Source: Pseudoramibacter alactolyticus ATCC 23263
GTDB taxonomy: Bacteria; Bacillota; Clostridia; Eubacteriales; Eubacteriaceae
DNA: 64,000 bases
Assembly (NCBI RefSeq): GCF_000185505.1
Contig: NZ_GL622359.1
Coordinates: forward strand, 771,860 to 835,859
Direction: 5' to 3'
Position 1 is the first letter of the stretch; each line of letters begins with the position of its first letter. Under the pieces are notes generated by a model that saw only the letters and a list, made by a program, of their open reading frames with translations, was not told the origin of the DNA and did no database searches. The translations under genes and the position numbers were made by a program. Below are positions 55,153 through 63,685 of the stretch, in pieces.

Positions 55153-55181
55153 ATCATAGCCGACTTCCAATATTTTGTCAA
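55153..55181 (-). promoter_or_regulatory. Promoter of the RHH-clpB operon
   Basis: TTGACA (55176-55181) and TATGAT (55153-55158) with 17-base spacing on the minus strand, about 25 bases before the RHH start. Confidence 0.7.
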
Positions 55182-55246
55182 TTGATTTATATATTTTATT
55201 ATTCAAATTATAAACTATTAAGATTTTAAATCGGCAGAACCAATAA

Positions 55247-55280
55247 AAAACCTCACCTGCCAAAAGGCAACCGAGGTTTA
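55247..55280 (-). terminator. tetR terminator
   Basis: AAACCTC...GAGGTTT with an inner TTGCC/GGCAG pairing and TTTTTT tail on the minus strand. Confidence 0.85.
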
Positions 55281-55317
55281 TTTTTTCTTTATTTTAAATC
55301 AAAAATCAACTTTGAAA

Positions 55318-55938
55318 CTAATCGAGCATATTTCCCGGTCGTTGATAGGCCGAGAAGGGTTCCTCTTCCTTGATAATCGGCGAAACCAATAATTCCAGCT
55401 GATGGTCAATTTCCGCTTCTTTCATGCCAATGAGCGGCATATTCAGCGTTAAGCCTTCCAAAAACAGCGCAATCTGCTTGGACCAGACTGCCGTATCCAT
55501 TTTGTTGAATTCGCCGCGGGCAATGCCATAGATCAACACCTCACGAACGGTTTCCACCAATCCGTCAAACTGCCACTGTTTGACAATGCGCTCATCCGGG
55601 TTTTCCATAAAAAACTCGTAAACAGCGTGGGCCATTGTCGGCCCGTCACCGCGCATGGTTTTTTTATACACATCAAAAACGCCAAAAAGAATATCCGTGG
55701 CCGTTTGCTCTTCCCAAATGGCAATATCGGCAGCATCAGCTGTAAGTTGTGCATCCCGGCGAAAGATTGTCAGAAAAATTTCTCGCGTCGAAGAATAATA
55801 AAGGTACAGACCACCACGGCTAATACCGCAGGCCTCAATGATATCCTTCATTGTCACATTGGCAAAGCCCTTTTCGAGAAAGACCTTTTTGGCCCGTTCC
55901 AATATCAATTCTTTTTTCTTTTCTGCGATGCGTCCCAT
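55318..55938 (-). CDS. TetR/AcrR-family transcriptional regulator
   Basis: N-terminal helix-turn-helix (residues 10-50: KKVFLEKGFANVTMKDIIEACGISRGGLYLYYSS, the ISRGGLYLYY recognition helix being typical) and a ligand-binding C-terminal helical domain. Length 206. The start follows GGTGAGG. It probably regulates itself: an ATAC-N6-GTAT inverted repeat overlaps its -10. No transporter lies next to it in the window, so the target is unknown. Confidence 0.9.
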   Translation of the reverse strand: MGRIAEKKKELILERAKKVFLEKGFANVTMKDIIEACGISRGGLYLYYSSTREIFLTIFRRDAQLTADAADIAIWEEQTATDILFGVFDVYKKTMRGDGPTMAHAVYEFFMENPDERIVKQWQFDGLVETVREVLIYGIARGEFNKMDTAVWSKQIALFLEGLTLNMPLIGMKEAEIDHQLELLVSPIIKEEEPFSAYQRPGNMLD

Positions 55939-55964
55939 GGCGATGCCTCACCTTTTTTGGTTTT

Positions 55965-55993
55965 ATTATACGAGAAAGTATGAAATCGGTCAA
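55965..55993 (-). promoter_or_regulatory. tetR promoter with operator-like inverted repeat
   Basis: TTGACC (55988-55993) and TATAAT (55965-55970) with 17-base spacing on the minus strand; the inverted repeat ATAC-GAGAAA-GTAT spans 55968-55981 between them. Confidence 0.6.
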
Positions 55994-55998
55994 CAAAT

Positions 55999-57186
55999 TT
56001 AGAGCCGAACGACTTCCGCTTTTGCCACCGCGTTGGCAATCATCGCTTCAGCCTCAGCCATCATGGCCGCTTCCCCTGCCCGGATTTTATCCAACTGCGG
56101 GCGCGTTTCCGGATGCTTGGGAACAAAGATGGTGCAGCAATCTTCATAAGGCAAAATGGACGTTTCAAAGGTGCCAATATCCTGGGCAATCTCCACAATT
56201 TCCTGCTTATCCATTCCAATCAGAGGACGCAGCACCGGCATCGCCACCACGTCCCCCGTCGCCGCGAGGCCTTCCTGGGTCTGGCTGGCCACCTGGCCAA
56301 GGCTTTCTCCGGTGATCAGGGAAAGCGCGCCATTTTGTTCAGCAATTTTTTCCGCAATGCGCATCATAAAGCGCCGAATGATGAGCGTCGTCTGGCGTTC
56401 CGGGCAGACTTCAACGATTTTGGTTTGGATATCGGTAAAAGGCACCACATAGAGACTCATGCGCCCGGTGTATTGGGTTAGAATCTTCGCCAGGTCAATC
56501 ACTTTTTCCTTCGCGCGGTCACTGGTAAAGGGAAAGCTGTGAAAATATACGGCAATAGGCCGGATGCCGCGTTTGGCCATCATATAGCCGGCTACCGGCG
56601 AATCAATCCCGCCGGACAGAAGCAGCGCCGCTTTGCCGGAGCAGCCCACCGGCAGGCCGCCACGACCTTTGATAAATTCGGAATACACATAGGTTTGTTC
56701 CCGAATTTCCACCCAGATTTCCCGATCGGCTCCTTTCATCTTTACTTTTTTGCCCTGACCGTCGTAATGCTTGAGCACCACGCCGCCGAGATGCCTGGCG
56801 ATGTCCGGCGATTTCATCGGAAAGCGCTTATCCGAACGCTTCACACAAACCTTGAAGCTATCGAAGGGGGCTTTATCCGCTTCTTCCCGCACCACCGGCT
56901 CAACGGCGGCCATCTCGCTGGGCACCACCGTCGCCGGACTGAGTGAGACCACCCCAAAAACCCGGCTCACCGCTTCCATCCCGGCAGAAAGCTCCACGTC
57001 GCTGACGTGCACCACAATGCGTCCCTGCACCTTTTTCACGTCAACACTTTCAAAATGCCCCAGGGTGTTGCGGATGTTTTTAACCAGCATATCGATAAAC
57101 GTATGCCGATTGAGCCCTTTCAGGGCAATCTCTCCGTATCGAACCAAAATCACGTGTTCTCTCGGTTGATTTTCTGTTAACTGCAT
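55999..57186 (-). CDS. thiI: tRNA 4-thiouridine synthase ThiI (no rhodanese domain)
   Basis: Inserts sulfur at U8 of tRNA. N-terminal ferredoxin-like domain and THUMP (about 60-165), PP-loop SGGIDSPVAGYM at 191-202, and the C-terminal region with TGESLGQVASQT and CCTIFVPKHPETRP. It ends after the ATPase domain at 395 residues, lacking the rhodanese domain of the long form; such short enzymes take sulfur directly from a dedicated cysteine desulfurase, which is exactly the gene upstream (16-base gap). Confidence 0.96.
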   Translation of the reverse strand: MQLTENQPREHVILVRYGEIALKGLNRHTFIDMLVKNIRNTLGHFESVDVKKVQGRIVVHVSDVELSAGMEAVSRVFGVVSLSPATVVPSEMAAVEPVVREEADKAPFDSFKVCVKRSDKRFPMKSPDIARHLGGVVLKHYDGQGKKVKMKGADREIWVEIREQTYVYSEFIKGRGGLPVGCSGKAALLLSGGIDSPVAGYMMAKRGIRPIAVYFHSFPFTSDRAKEKVIDLAKILTQYTGRMSLYVVPFTDIQTKIVEVCPERQTTLIIRRFMMRIAEKIAEQNGALSLITGESLGQVASQTQEGLAATGDVVAMPVLRPLIGMDKQEIVEIAQDIGTFETSILPYEDCCTIFVPKHPETRPQLDKIRAGEAAMMAEAEAMIANAVAKAEVVRL

Positions 57187-57202
57187 GCCTTCTCCTCAAT
57201 TT

Positions 57203-58372
57203 TTATTGCCGCCGCATAAACTTCCGAAGTTTCTGCGCTTCTGCCACGATCACGGCCATACCGGTTTTGACTTCCTCCCAGGTAGTTAATGCCGAAAAAG
57301 AAATGCGAATGGTCCCTTCGGCCTTATCGCGACCGAGGCCGATAGCCTTCTGCATCCCGTGCTTTTCTTTTTTATGGGTTGAACAAGCGGACCCAGTAGA
57401 AATATAAACCCCTCGTGCCTCCGCCGCATGCAAAAGAACCTCGCCCCGGATCCCCTTGATCGCTACACTCATCACGGCCGGAGAGCGATCGGCCGTCGCC
57501 GCCGGTCCGAGCATGGTCACGCCGCCCAATTCATCGGTGAGGATTTGAGCCACATACTGCTGATATTCCCCGATACGGACCATCACGGCCGGATCCTGCC
57601 AGACTTTCACGGCGGACTCAAAGCCCACGATACCCTGCACATTTTCCGTGCCGCTGCGCAGCCCGTTTTCCTGACCGCCGCCCAAAATCATCGGGCGGAT
57701 GCGACGGCCTTCCCGCAGATAAACCGCACCGACCCCTTTGGGCCCGTTGATCTTGTGGGCGCAAAGCGTCAACCCGTCCACCGCCGTCTGCCGCACATCC
57801 ACCGGCACCTTCATGAATCCCTGCACAAAGTCCGAATGAAAAAAACAGTCGGGATTTTTCGCTTTGATGATCCGCGCCATTTTCGCCAGCGGCTGAATCA
57901 CCCCCAACTCGTTATGAACCCCTATCACAGAGACAAGGATGGTCCGCGCATCCACTGCTTTTTCAAGCGCATCCAAATCGACCAATCCTTCAGCGTTTAC
58001 CGGAATCCAGACAACTTCCATGCCCCGCTGTTCGTAATCGCGAAACACATCGCGCACCGCCGGATGTTCAATCGCAGAAGTGACGATTTTGGCTTGTTTC
58101 AAAACCGCCGGCCGAACATTTTCGATGATTCCGCGGATGAGCAAACTGTCTCCTTCGGAACCGCCGGAAGTAAAAATCATCTCGCCGCGCTTGGCACCAA
58201 CGGCATCCGCGATGGTTTGCCTTGCCTGCGCGACGGTCTTTTGAGCCGCAAGCCCCGGCTGATACATGGCCGAGGGATTAAAATAGTCTGTCTCGAAGCT
58301 GGTCGTCATTCGCGAAAACACCTGCGGGTGAACCCGGGTCGTCGCCGCATTATCCAAATAACAAATTTTCAA
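57203..58372 (-). CDS. Cysteine desulfurase (NifS/NifZ type), partner of ThiI
   Basis: PLP enzyme that takes sulfur from cysteine. YLDNAATTRVHP near residue 5, GSEGDSLLIRG near 71, EHPAVRD near 102, PLP Lys207 in LCAHKINGPKGVG and the nucleophile Cys330 in YISTGSACSTHKK. At 389 residues it fits the NifS/NifZ group that pairs with ThiI. The TTG start at 58372 is chosen for AGGAG 6 bases upstream. The longer frame reaches into the rnf terminator and is rejected. Its immediate partner in the operon supports a tRNA thiolation role. Confidence 0.93.
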   Translation of the reverse strand: MKICYLDNAATTRVHPQVFSRMTTSFETDYFNPSAMYQPGLAAQKTVAQARQTIADAVGAKRGEMIFTSGGSEGDSLLIRGIIENVRPAVLKQAKIVTSAIEHPAVRDVFRDYEQRGMEVVWIPVNAEGLVDLDALEKAVDARTILVSVIGVHNELGVIQPLAKMARIIKAKNPDCFFHSDFVQGFMKVPVDVRQTAVDGLTLCAHKINGPKGVGAVYLREGRRIRPMILGGGQENGLRSGTENVQGIVGFESAVKVWQDPAVMVRIGEYQQYVAQILTDELGGVTMLGPAATADRSPAVMSVAIKGIRGEVLLHAAEARGVYISTGSACSTHKKEKHGMQKAIGLGRDKAEGTIRISFSALTTWEEVKTGMAVIVAEAQKLRKFMRRQ

Positions 58373-58434
58373 CGGATTCTCCTGTATTGAATGCCCAATG
58401 CACGGCGCATCAGGCGTATTTTTTGACAACGGAC

Positions 58435-58462
58435 ATTTTATCACAAAAAAGAAAGCCGTAAA
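58435..58462 (-). promoter_or_regulatory. Possible promoter of the desulfurase-thiI operon
   Basis: On the minus strand TTTACG (58457-58462) and TAAAAT (58435-58440) with 16-base spacing; the -35 lies inside the rnf terminator hairpin. Confidence 0.4.
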
Positions 58463-58470
58463 AGGCTTCC
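58444..58470 (-). terminator. rnf operon terminator
   Basis: GGAAGCC/GGCTTTC stem (one G-T pair) with a 6-base loop and TTTTTTG tail on the minus strand, about 35 bases after rnfB. Confidence 0.8.
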
Positions 58471-58503
58471 CTCTCACGACTTTCAATTTGTGGTTGCTTT
58501 AAT

Positions 58504-59373
58504 TTATGCCTGAGCCGGCGCCTGCTCCGCGGCGGGTTTGGCCGCCGGTTTCGGACGCTTGCGCGGAGCGACCTTGCGGCCTTCCTTTACCAGCGCATGA
58601 GTCGGACATTTTTTCACGCAAATGCCGCAATTCGTGCACTTGCTATAGTCGATGACGGCCAAATTGCCCTCGACATGAATCGCGTCGAAAGGACAATTTT
58701 TTTCGCAAAGGCCGCAGGCAATGCAGCCGACCGAACAACCCTGGCGCACCAGCTTGCCCTTTTCTGTAGATTGGCAGTCTACATGAACAATCTGATCCTT
58801 CGGGATCAGACGCATCACATGCTTCGGACAAATGGTCACACACTTACCGCAGGCCACGCAATTATTAATGTTAACTTCTGGCAACTGCTTGTCCGTCATG
58901 TGCAGGGCGTCAAATTCACAAACCGAAACGCAAGACCCCAGACCGACACAGCCGAAGCGACATTCCTTCGGACCACCGTTGGCCACCACCGCCTCGTTGC
59001 AGTCTTTCAAGCCGTAATAATCGCTGCGGCGCGGCGCGACATCGCAATTCCCGCCGCAGAGCACCTGAGCCACGTCCGGCATCCCTTCGCCAGCCGTCTC
59101 TCCCATAATCTCGCCGATTTTTTCAGCTACTGAAGCACCGCCGACCGGGCAGGCATTCACTGCCGCTTCGCCGGCCACAATCGCTGCGGCGCAGCCATCA
59201 CATCCCGGATAGCCGCAGCCCCCGCAGTTCGCGCCGGGCAATGCCGCACGCACGAGCGGGATGCGTTCGTCTTCTTTTACTTCAAACGCTTTGGCCGCAA
59301 CCGCAAGGATCACACCAAAAATCAATCCCATAATCCCCAGCACAATCACTGGGAACATAATTTGATTTGCCAC
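58504..59373 (-). CDS. rnfB: Rnf complex subunit B, polyferredoxin
   Basis: Entry subunit that takes electrons from ferredoxin. A membrane helix (4-25) then an Fe-S domain with the CGGCGYPGCDGCA motif near residue 50, and three to four ferredoxin CxxCxxC-x3-CP motifs: CVACGKCVTICP, CIACGLCEKNCP, CTNCGICVKKCP. An Ala/Pro/Lys tail (KPAAKPAAEQAPAQA) follows and is common in anaerobes. Length 289. It is last in the CDGEAB operon. Confidence 0.97.
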   Translation of the reverse strand: MANQIMFPVIVLGIMGLIFGVILAVAAKAFEVKEDERIPLVRAALPGANCGGCGYPGCDGCAAAIVAGEAAVNACPVGGASVAEKIGEIMGETAGEGMPDVAQVLCGGNCDVAPRRSDYYGLKDCNEAVVANGGPKECRFGCVGLGSCVSVCEFDALHMTDKQLPEVNINNCVACGKCVTICPKHVMRLIPKDQIVHVDCQSTEKGKLVRQGCSVGCIACGLCEKNCPFDAIHVEGNLAVIDYSKCTNCGICVKKCPTHALVKEGRKVAPRKRPKPAAKPAAEQAPAQA

Positions 59374-59394
59374 TTGTTTTACCTCCCGTCAATC

Positions 59395-59970
59395 CTATGA
59401 AAGCATTCCCGAAAAGCCCAGGAATGAGATGGCCATCAGACTGGCGGTAATCAGGGCGATGGGAAATCCCTGAAGAGCCTCCGGCATATCGGCCAGCTCC
59501 GAGCGCTCGCGGATAGCCGCCATCAACACGATGGACAGCGTAAACCCGAGAGCTCCGGCTGCGCCATTCACTGTCGCTTCAATAAAGTTGTAGGTATTCT
59601 GGATATTCAATGTGCACACCCCGAGCACGGCGCAGTTGGTCGTAATCAGCGGTAGGTAAACCCCCAGCGCCTGATATAGCGAGGGGCTGGATTTCTTAAT
59701 GAACATTTCGACAAATTGCACCAATGCCGCGATAACCAGAATAAAAGCAATCGTCTGAAGGTATGCAAGCCCCAGTTTATTCAAAATTTCGTATTGAACA
59801 ATCCAGGTGATGGCCGAAGCCAGCGTCATCACGAAGGTGACGGCTATGCCCATGCCGATGGAAGTGTCGACTTTTTTGGAAACACCCAAAAAAGGACAAA
59901 TCCCCAAAAACTTGGAAAGAATAAAGTTATTGACGAAGATACCGGCAATCAATATGGTTAAAATACGCAT
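59395..59970 (-). CDS. rnfA: Rnf complex subunit A
   Basis: Membrane subunit with six helices, a homolog of NqrE. The conserved NNFILSKFLGICPFLG near residue 14 and LPLITTNCAVLGVC near 108 each carry a Cys that in related complexes ligates an iron centre between RnfA and RnfE. Length 191. It lies 2 bases after rnfE. The stop codon is TAG. Confidence 0.97.
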   Translation of the reverse strand: MRILTILIAGIFVNNFILSKFLGICPFLGVSKKVDTSIGMGIAVTFVMTLASAITWIVQYEILNKLGLAYLQTIAFILVIAALVQFVEMFIKKSSPSLYQALGVYLPLITTNCAVLGVCTLNIQNTYNFIEATVNGAAGALGFTLSIVLMAAIRERSELADMPEALQGFPIALITASLMAISFLGFSGMLS

Positions 59971-59972
59971 GA

Positions 59973-60611
59973 TTATTCAGCCTCCTTCGCGGTGACAGCT
60001 TGGGCGGCCGCTTTATTCCGTCTTCTTGAAATCCCAACCTGGTTAATGACGGCCATGAGGGAGCCAAATGTCAGGAAAGCACCCGGCGGCAGGATGAACA
60101 TCAGTGCCGGTTCATAGGATGCGCCCATCACGGCGATGCCGAAAATGCTGCCGGCGCCGATTAATTCACGCACGCCGGCAATCAGGGTCAGCGCCAGGGT
60201 AAAACCGACGCCCATGCCAAGGCCATCCAGTGCCGAATCCAGCACGTTATTGGTATAGGCAAAACCTTCGGCGCGCCCCATGATAATGCAGTTGACAACG
60301 ATCAGCGGAATATAGATCCCGAGCGTTTTATACATCGCCGGCATATAAGCATGCATCACCATATCGACAATCGTCACGAAAGACGCAATGATAACAACGA
60401 ACGCCGGAATGCGCACATTGTCCGGAATAATCTTCCGCAATGCCGAGATAACCATGTTGGAGCCCAACAAAACAAAAGTTGTCGCAAGGCCCATGGCAAT
60501 CCCGTTCATCGCTGCCGTGGTAATGGCCAATGTCGGGCAGCAGCCCAGCACCAATCTGAAGGTTGGATTTTCATTAAATATCCCATTGGTAAAATGTCTG
60601 AATCTTCCCAT
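59973..60611 (-). CDS. rnfE: Rnf complex subunit E
   Basis: Membrane partner of RnfA (inverted topology), a homolog of NqrD. The ENPTFRLVLGCCPTLAIT segment near residue 14 and IPLIVVNCIIMGRAEGFA near 100 carry the paired cysteines. Length 212. It starts one base after rnfG's end (the stop and start share a base, TAATG). Confidence 0.97.
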   Translation of the reverse strand: MGRFRHFTNGIFNENPTFRLVLGCCPTLAITTAAMNGIAMGLATTFVLLGSNMVISALRKIIPDNVRIPAFVVIIASFVTIVDMVMHAYMPAMYKTLGIYIPLIVVNCIIMGRAEGFAYTNNVLDSALDGLGMGVGFTLALTLIAGVRELIGAGSIFGIAVMGASYEPALMFILPPGAFLTFGSLMAVINQVGISRRRNKAAAQAVTAKEAE

Positions 60612-61246
60612 TATTTAGCACCTCCCGCTAAAGCCTTGCAAACCTTCATCGAGATATTCACTCCCCGGGTCACGGCTCGGGAAGTAATGGTCGCCCCGGC
60701 AATCGCTTCGATTTTACCATTGCCCGAAGCATTGCCGTTTTTAACAACGGTTAACGGCTTAGCTGTGTCCAATCCTTTAAATTGCTTTTGAAAACCCGGT
60801 TCCACACATCTCGCGCCCAATCCCGCTGTTTCGGAATTGGAAACAATCGTGATACCGGTGGTTTTTCCCTTGATGTCAACCCCGGTCAAGATTTCAACTT
60901 CGCCGCCGTAGCCCTGGGGATTGGTCTTGACCGTATAGCCCACCAATTTACCTTTTTTATAACCGGCATAGGCTTCCATCACGATAGATGCATTGGCACG
61001 GTCCGCCTTTTTTGCCACCGCTTTCGCGTTTTTAATTTGTTTAAACGTATCGGCTTCTGTCAGAACTTTTTGTCTGGCTTCCACGTTGGTTTCTTTTTCT
61101 TGTCGGGCAATCTTAGACTTCGTAATCGAATTGGTATAGCCCAAAAGAGCTGCTGCCACGACAGAAATAATGAAAAGCATCAACGCAACGTGAGCGATGT
61201 GTTTATAATCGAAATCAATTTTTTTCTTTGCTGATTTTTCAGGCAT
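60611..61246 (-). CDS. rnfG: Rnf complex subunit G, FMN-binding
   Basis: A single N-terminal membrane span (HVALMLFIISVVAAALLG) and an exported FMN-binding domain. Covalent FMN attaches at the Thr of AIAGATITSRAV near the C-terminus (motif S/A-G-A-T). VGGEVEILTGVD and SETAGLGARC are typical. The start at 61246 is chosen because GGTGG lies 8 bases before it and it overlaps rnfD by 8 bases; a longer frame upstream runs within rnfD and is rejected. Length 211. Confidence 0.95.
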   Translation of the reverse strand: MPEKSAKKKIDFDYKHIAHVALMLFIISVVAAALLGYTNSITKSKIARQEKETNVEARQKVLTEADTFKQIKNAKAVAKKADRANASIVMEAYAGYKKGKLVGYTVKTNPQGYGGEVEILTGVDIKGKTTGITIVSNSETAGLGARCVEPGFQKQFKGLDTAKPLTVVKNGNASGNGKIEAIAGATITSRAVTRGVNISMKVCKALAGGAK

Positions 61247-62222
61247 GAGAAGCACCACCTTCCACGGCTTTTGATGATTTTTTTTCGGTCCCGTAGATCC
61301 GCGGTCTCGTATAGCGTTCAATCAGCGGCGACGCCACATTCATGAGCAGGATGGAATAGGAAACCCCTTCCGGATAGCCGCCGAACATCCGGATCATCAT
61401 CGTCATCAGACCGCAGCCAAAGGCATAAATAAATTGCCCCTTGACCGTCGTCGGCGAGGTGACATAATCCGTCGCCATGAAGAACGCCCCGAGAAAAACT
61501 CCGCCGGAGCAGAGCATAAAGATCGGGTCCTTCCCAAAAATAAGCGAAAGCACGGCAATCGTCGCCATATAAGTTGCCGGAATCCGCCAGTTAATGATCC
61601 CGCGGATGAGCAGATAAACCCCGCCGATAAGCAGTGCGAGCGCAGAAATTTCGCCGATGGATCCATAAACACCGTGAACTCCCAAGAACATATCGAGATT
61701 GCTCGGCAGCTGACTCAAGCTGCCGCCTTCTTTTAAAATGCCAAGAGGGGTCGCCTGCGTCACGGTATCCGTCAGCGGAATAAACGCGGTCCCGGTCATA
61801 TGGGTCGGCCAGGAGGCAAGCAGGAAAGCTCTGGCCGCCAGCGCCGGGTTCACAAAATTGCGCCCTAAGCCGCCAAAAAGCTGCTTGACAATCAAAATGG
61901 CGAAAATTGATCCGATCACGCACATCCACCAGGGCGCCGTGATCGGCATATTAAAGCCGAGGAGCACCCCGGTGACCACCGCCGACCAGTCGCCGATCGT
62001 GACCGGCCGCTTCATGATCTTTTCGACAATGAGCTCTGTGAGAACACAGGTAACCACGCAAATGGCCACAATCACTACCGCCATATAACCAAAGACATAG
62101 GCTGCTACCACAAGGGCCGGCAGCAGTGCCAGGCACACATTGCGCATGATGCTTGCCGTCGTAGCCTTTGCACGGATATGCGGTGACGACGATACGGTTA
62201 ATAATAAGTTTTCATTATCCAT
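61239..62222 (-). CDS. rnfD: Rnf complex subunit D, FMN-binding membrane protein
   Basis: Membrane subunit of about 327 residues with multiple helices, a homolog of NqrB. It starts like SSSPHIRAKATTASIMRNV. The FMN-attachment segment TVTQATPLGILK near residue 175 carries the Thr. FVNPALAARAFLL and the DYVTSPTTVKGQ loop are conserved. It overlaps rnfC by 8 bases and rnfG by 8 bases. Confidence 0.96.
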   Translation of the reverse strand: MDNENLLLTVSSSPHIRAKATTASIMRNVCLALLPALVVAAYVFGYMAVVIVAICVVTCVLTELIVEKIMKRPVTIGDWSAVVTGVLLGFNMPITAPWWMCVIGSIFAILIVKQLFGGLGRNFVNPALAARAFLLASWPTHMTGTAFIPLTDTVTQATPLGILKEGGSLSQLPSNLDMFLGVHGVYGSIGEISALALLIGGVYLLIRGIINWRIPATYMATIAVLSLIFGKDPIFMLCSGGVFLGAFFMATDYVTSPTTVKGQFIYAFGCGLMTMMIRMFGGYPEGVSYSILLMNVASPLIERYTRPRIYGTEKKSSKAVEGGASHA

Positions 62223-63447
62223 TCTTTTTCACCGCCTTTTTCTTTCTTTCGGCCTGAACCTGGCGTTTCCCGACGCGAATCGAAGAAACCAAAGTCCGCT
62301 TGGCCGGGCAAATAAAGGAACAGCTCCCGCATTCGACGCAGTCGAGCGCGTGCAGTTCGTCGCAGTCTTCCCAGCGCTTATGCTGAGCGTAATCCGCCAG
62401 CAAAAACGGCTGAAGATGAATCGGACACACCGATGCGCAGCGCCCGCAGCGAATGCAAGCCGTCGGTTCCGGGGTCTGCGCCGCCTCCTTGGAAAGGCAG
62501 AGCACACCGGACGTCCCCTTCATCACCGGGATATCGGTACGCAGCATGGCGACGCCCATCATCGGTCCCCCGGAAATCACCTTAGCCGGCGCCTGGACGA
62601 AGCCGCCGCATTCGTCAATGACTTCCTGATAGGACATTCCCACCAACACTTCGAGGGTCGCCGGATTTTTCACCACATCACCGGTGCAGGTCACATAGCG
62701 CTTATAAAGGGGCATCCCGGTTTCAAAAGTCGTCGCCACCTGGGCCGCCGTCCCGACATTCATCACGACAACGCCCGCATCGGCCGGCAATCCGCCAGAG
62801 GGAACTTCCCGCCCGGTCACCGCTGTGATCAATTGTTTTTCTGCCCCTTGGGGGTATTTGGTTTTCAGCCGGATCACCTCGACGGCATCATCGCCTTTAC
62901 AGACCCCGACAATCGCATTGATCGCATCTGGTTTGTTGTCTTCAATGGCAATATAACCTTTAGACACATCCAAGGCGCGCATGGCGATATGCAGACCGGC
63001 AATCACTTTTTCCGGCCGATCCTGCATCAAATGATCATCAGCCGTCAGATAGGGCTCGCATTCAGCCCCGTTTAAGATCACACTGTCCACATGTTTATCT
63101 GGAGAAACCGTCAGCTTGACATGGGTCGGAAAGGTCGCTCCCCCCAATCCCACAATACCGGCCTCTTTGATAATATTAATGATTTCAGATGATGAATACT
63201 GCTGATAATCACCATAAGGTTTAATGGCAGGATCTACGGTATCTTTGCCGTCCGATTCGATCACCACCGACAGCACATTGTTGCCGCCTGGATGGGGCCG
63301 CTCTTCCACCGCTCTAACGGTTCCAGACACACTGGCATGAACCGGAGCCGAAACGAATCCTGTCGCTTCGCCAATTTTTTGCCCCACGGCGACGGTATCC
63401 CCTTTTTTAACAATCGGTTTGCATGGTGCGCCGATATGTAAGGACAT
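62215..63447 (-). CDS. rnfC: Rnf complex subunit C, N-terminus cut by an in-frame TAG
   Basis: NADH-binding peripheral subunit. The surviving frame of 410 residues starts at an ATG without a ribosome site and has HIGAPCKPIVKKGD (biotinyl-like fold), GLGGATFPTHVKL (NAD/FMN loop), GAECEPYLTADD and two Fe-S motifs CIRCGRCASVCP and CVECGSCSFICP. Just upstream in the same frame lie the conserved N-terminal residues FRGGIHPPYNKEGT, then TAG (63496-63498), then HVAVRQAKEPATVTIPM. So the real gene begins near 63564-63573 and is interrupted after about 25 codons. Either a nonsense mutation, an assembly error, or read-through. First gene of the operon. Confidence 0.9.
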   Translation of the reverse strand: MSLHIGAPCKPIVKKGDTVAVGQKIGEATGFVSAPVHASVSGTVRAVEERPHPGGNNVLSVVIESDGKDTVDPAIKPYGDYQQYSSSEIINIIKEAGIVGLGGATFPTHVKLTVSPDKHVDSVILNGAECEPYLTADDHLMQDRPEKVIAGLHIAMRALDVSKGYIAIEDNKPDAINAIVGVCKGDDAVEVIRLKTKYPQGAEKQLITAVTGREVPSGGLPADAGVVVMNVGTAAQVATTFETGMPLYKRYVTCTGDVVKNPATLEVLVGMSYQEVIDECGGFVQAPAKVISGGPMMGVAMLRTDIPVMKGTSGVLCLSKEAAQTPEPTACIRCGRCASVCPIHLQPFLLADYAQHKRWEDCDELHALDCVECGSCSFICPAKRTLVSSIRVGKRQVQAERKKKAVKKNG

Positions 63448-63573
63448 CGGAATCGTTACAGTCGCAGGCTCTTTGGCCTGTCTAACCGCAACGTGCTATG
63501 TTCCTTCCTTATTGTAAGGCGGATGAATTCCTCCTCTAAAGGAACGAATTTCCGTACTTTGCAAGTCAAACAC
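63448..63573 (-). pseudogene. rnfC: Detached N-terminal part of rnfC before and after the TAG
   Basis: Minus-strand frame from GTG 63573 or TTG 63564 (AGAGG 8 bases before the TTG). It encodes 25 residues including FRGGIHPPYNKEG, which is the conserved RnfC start, then TAG, then 16 more codons in the same frame down to the internal ATG. Nothing else is wrong with the frame, so only one codon separates it from an intact gene. Confidence 0.8.
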
Positions 63574-63685
63574 CTCTCCTTTTAAATTGATTGTCTCAAG
63601 TTTAACACTTTCTTTATTGGTTAGTCCATCACAACCTTTATTTTGCATGCGGCCGCCGCAAAATATTCACTATATTTATAAACAT
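63574..63685 (-). promoter_or_regulatory. rnf operon leader region, no clear promoter
   Basis: Upstream of rnfC the minus strand has only weak candidates: TTTATG-N17-TATTTT near 63650-63680, just past the terminator of the aminopeptidase gene, and TTGTGA near 63625 without a matching -10. A GC-rich palindromic patch GCGGCCGC is at 63651-63658. No Rex box of good match was found. Confidence 0.3.

Noticed and set aside
55127-55250. CtsR or CIRCE site before the RHH-clpB operon
   Set aside because: No tandem GGTCAAA-type heptads and no TTAGCACTC inverted repeat were found by eye.
57428-58390. 320-codon plus-strand frame opposite the cysteine desulfurase
   Set aside because: Arises from codon bias of the minus-strand gene; product is His/Arg-rich and unlike any family.
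62140-63075. 311-codon plus-strand frame opposite rnfC and rnfD
   Set aside because: Shadow of two confidently identified rnf genes, with no start signals.
63448-63573. Pyrrolysine decoding of the rnfC TAG
   Set aside because: No pyl genes in the window, several genes including rnfA end in TAG, and RnfC is not a known pyrrolysine protein. Kept only as a test, not a claim.
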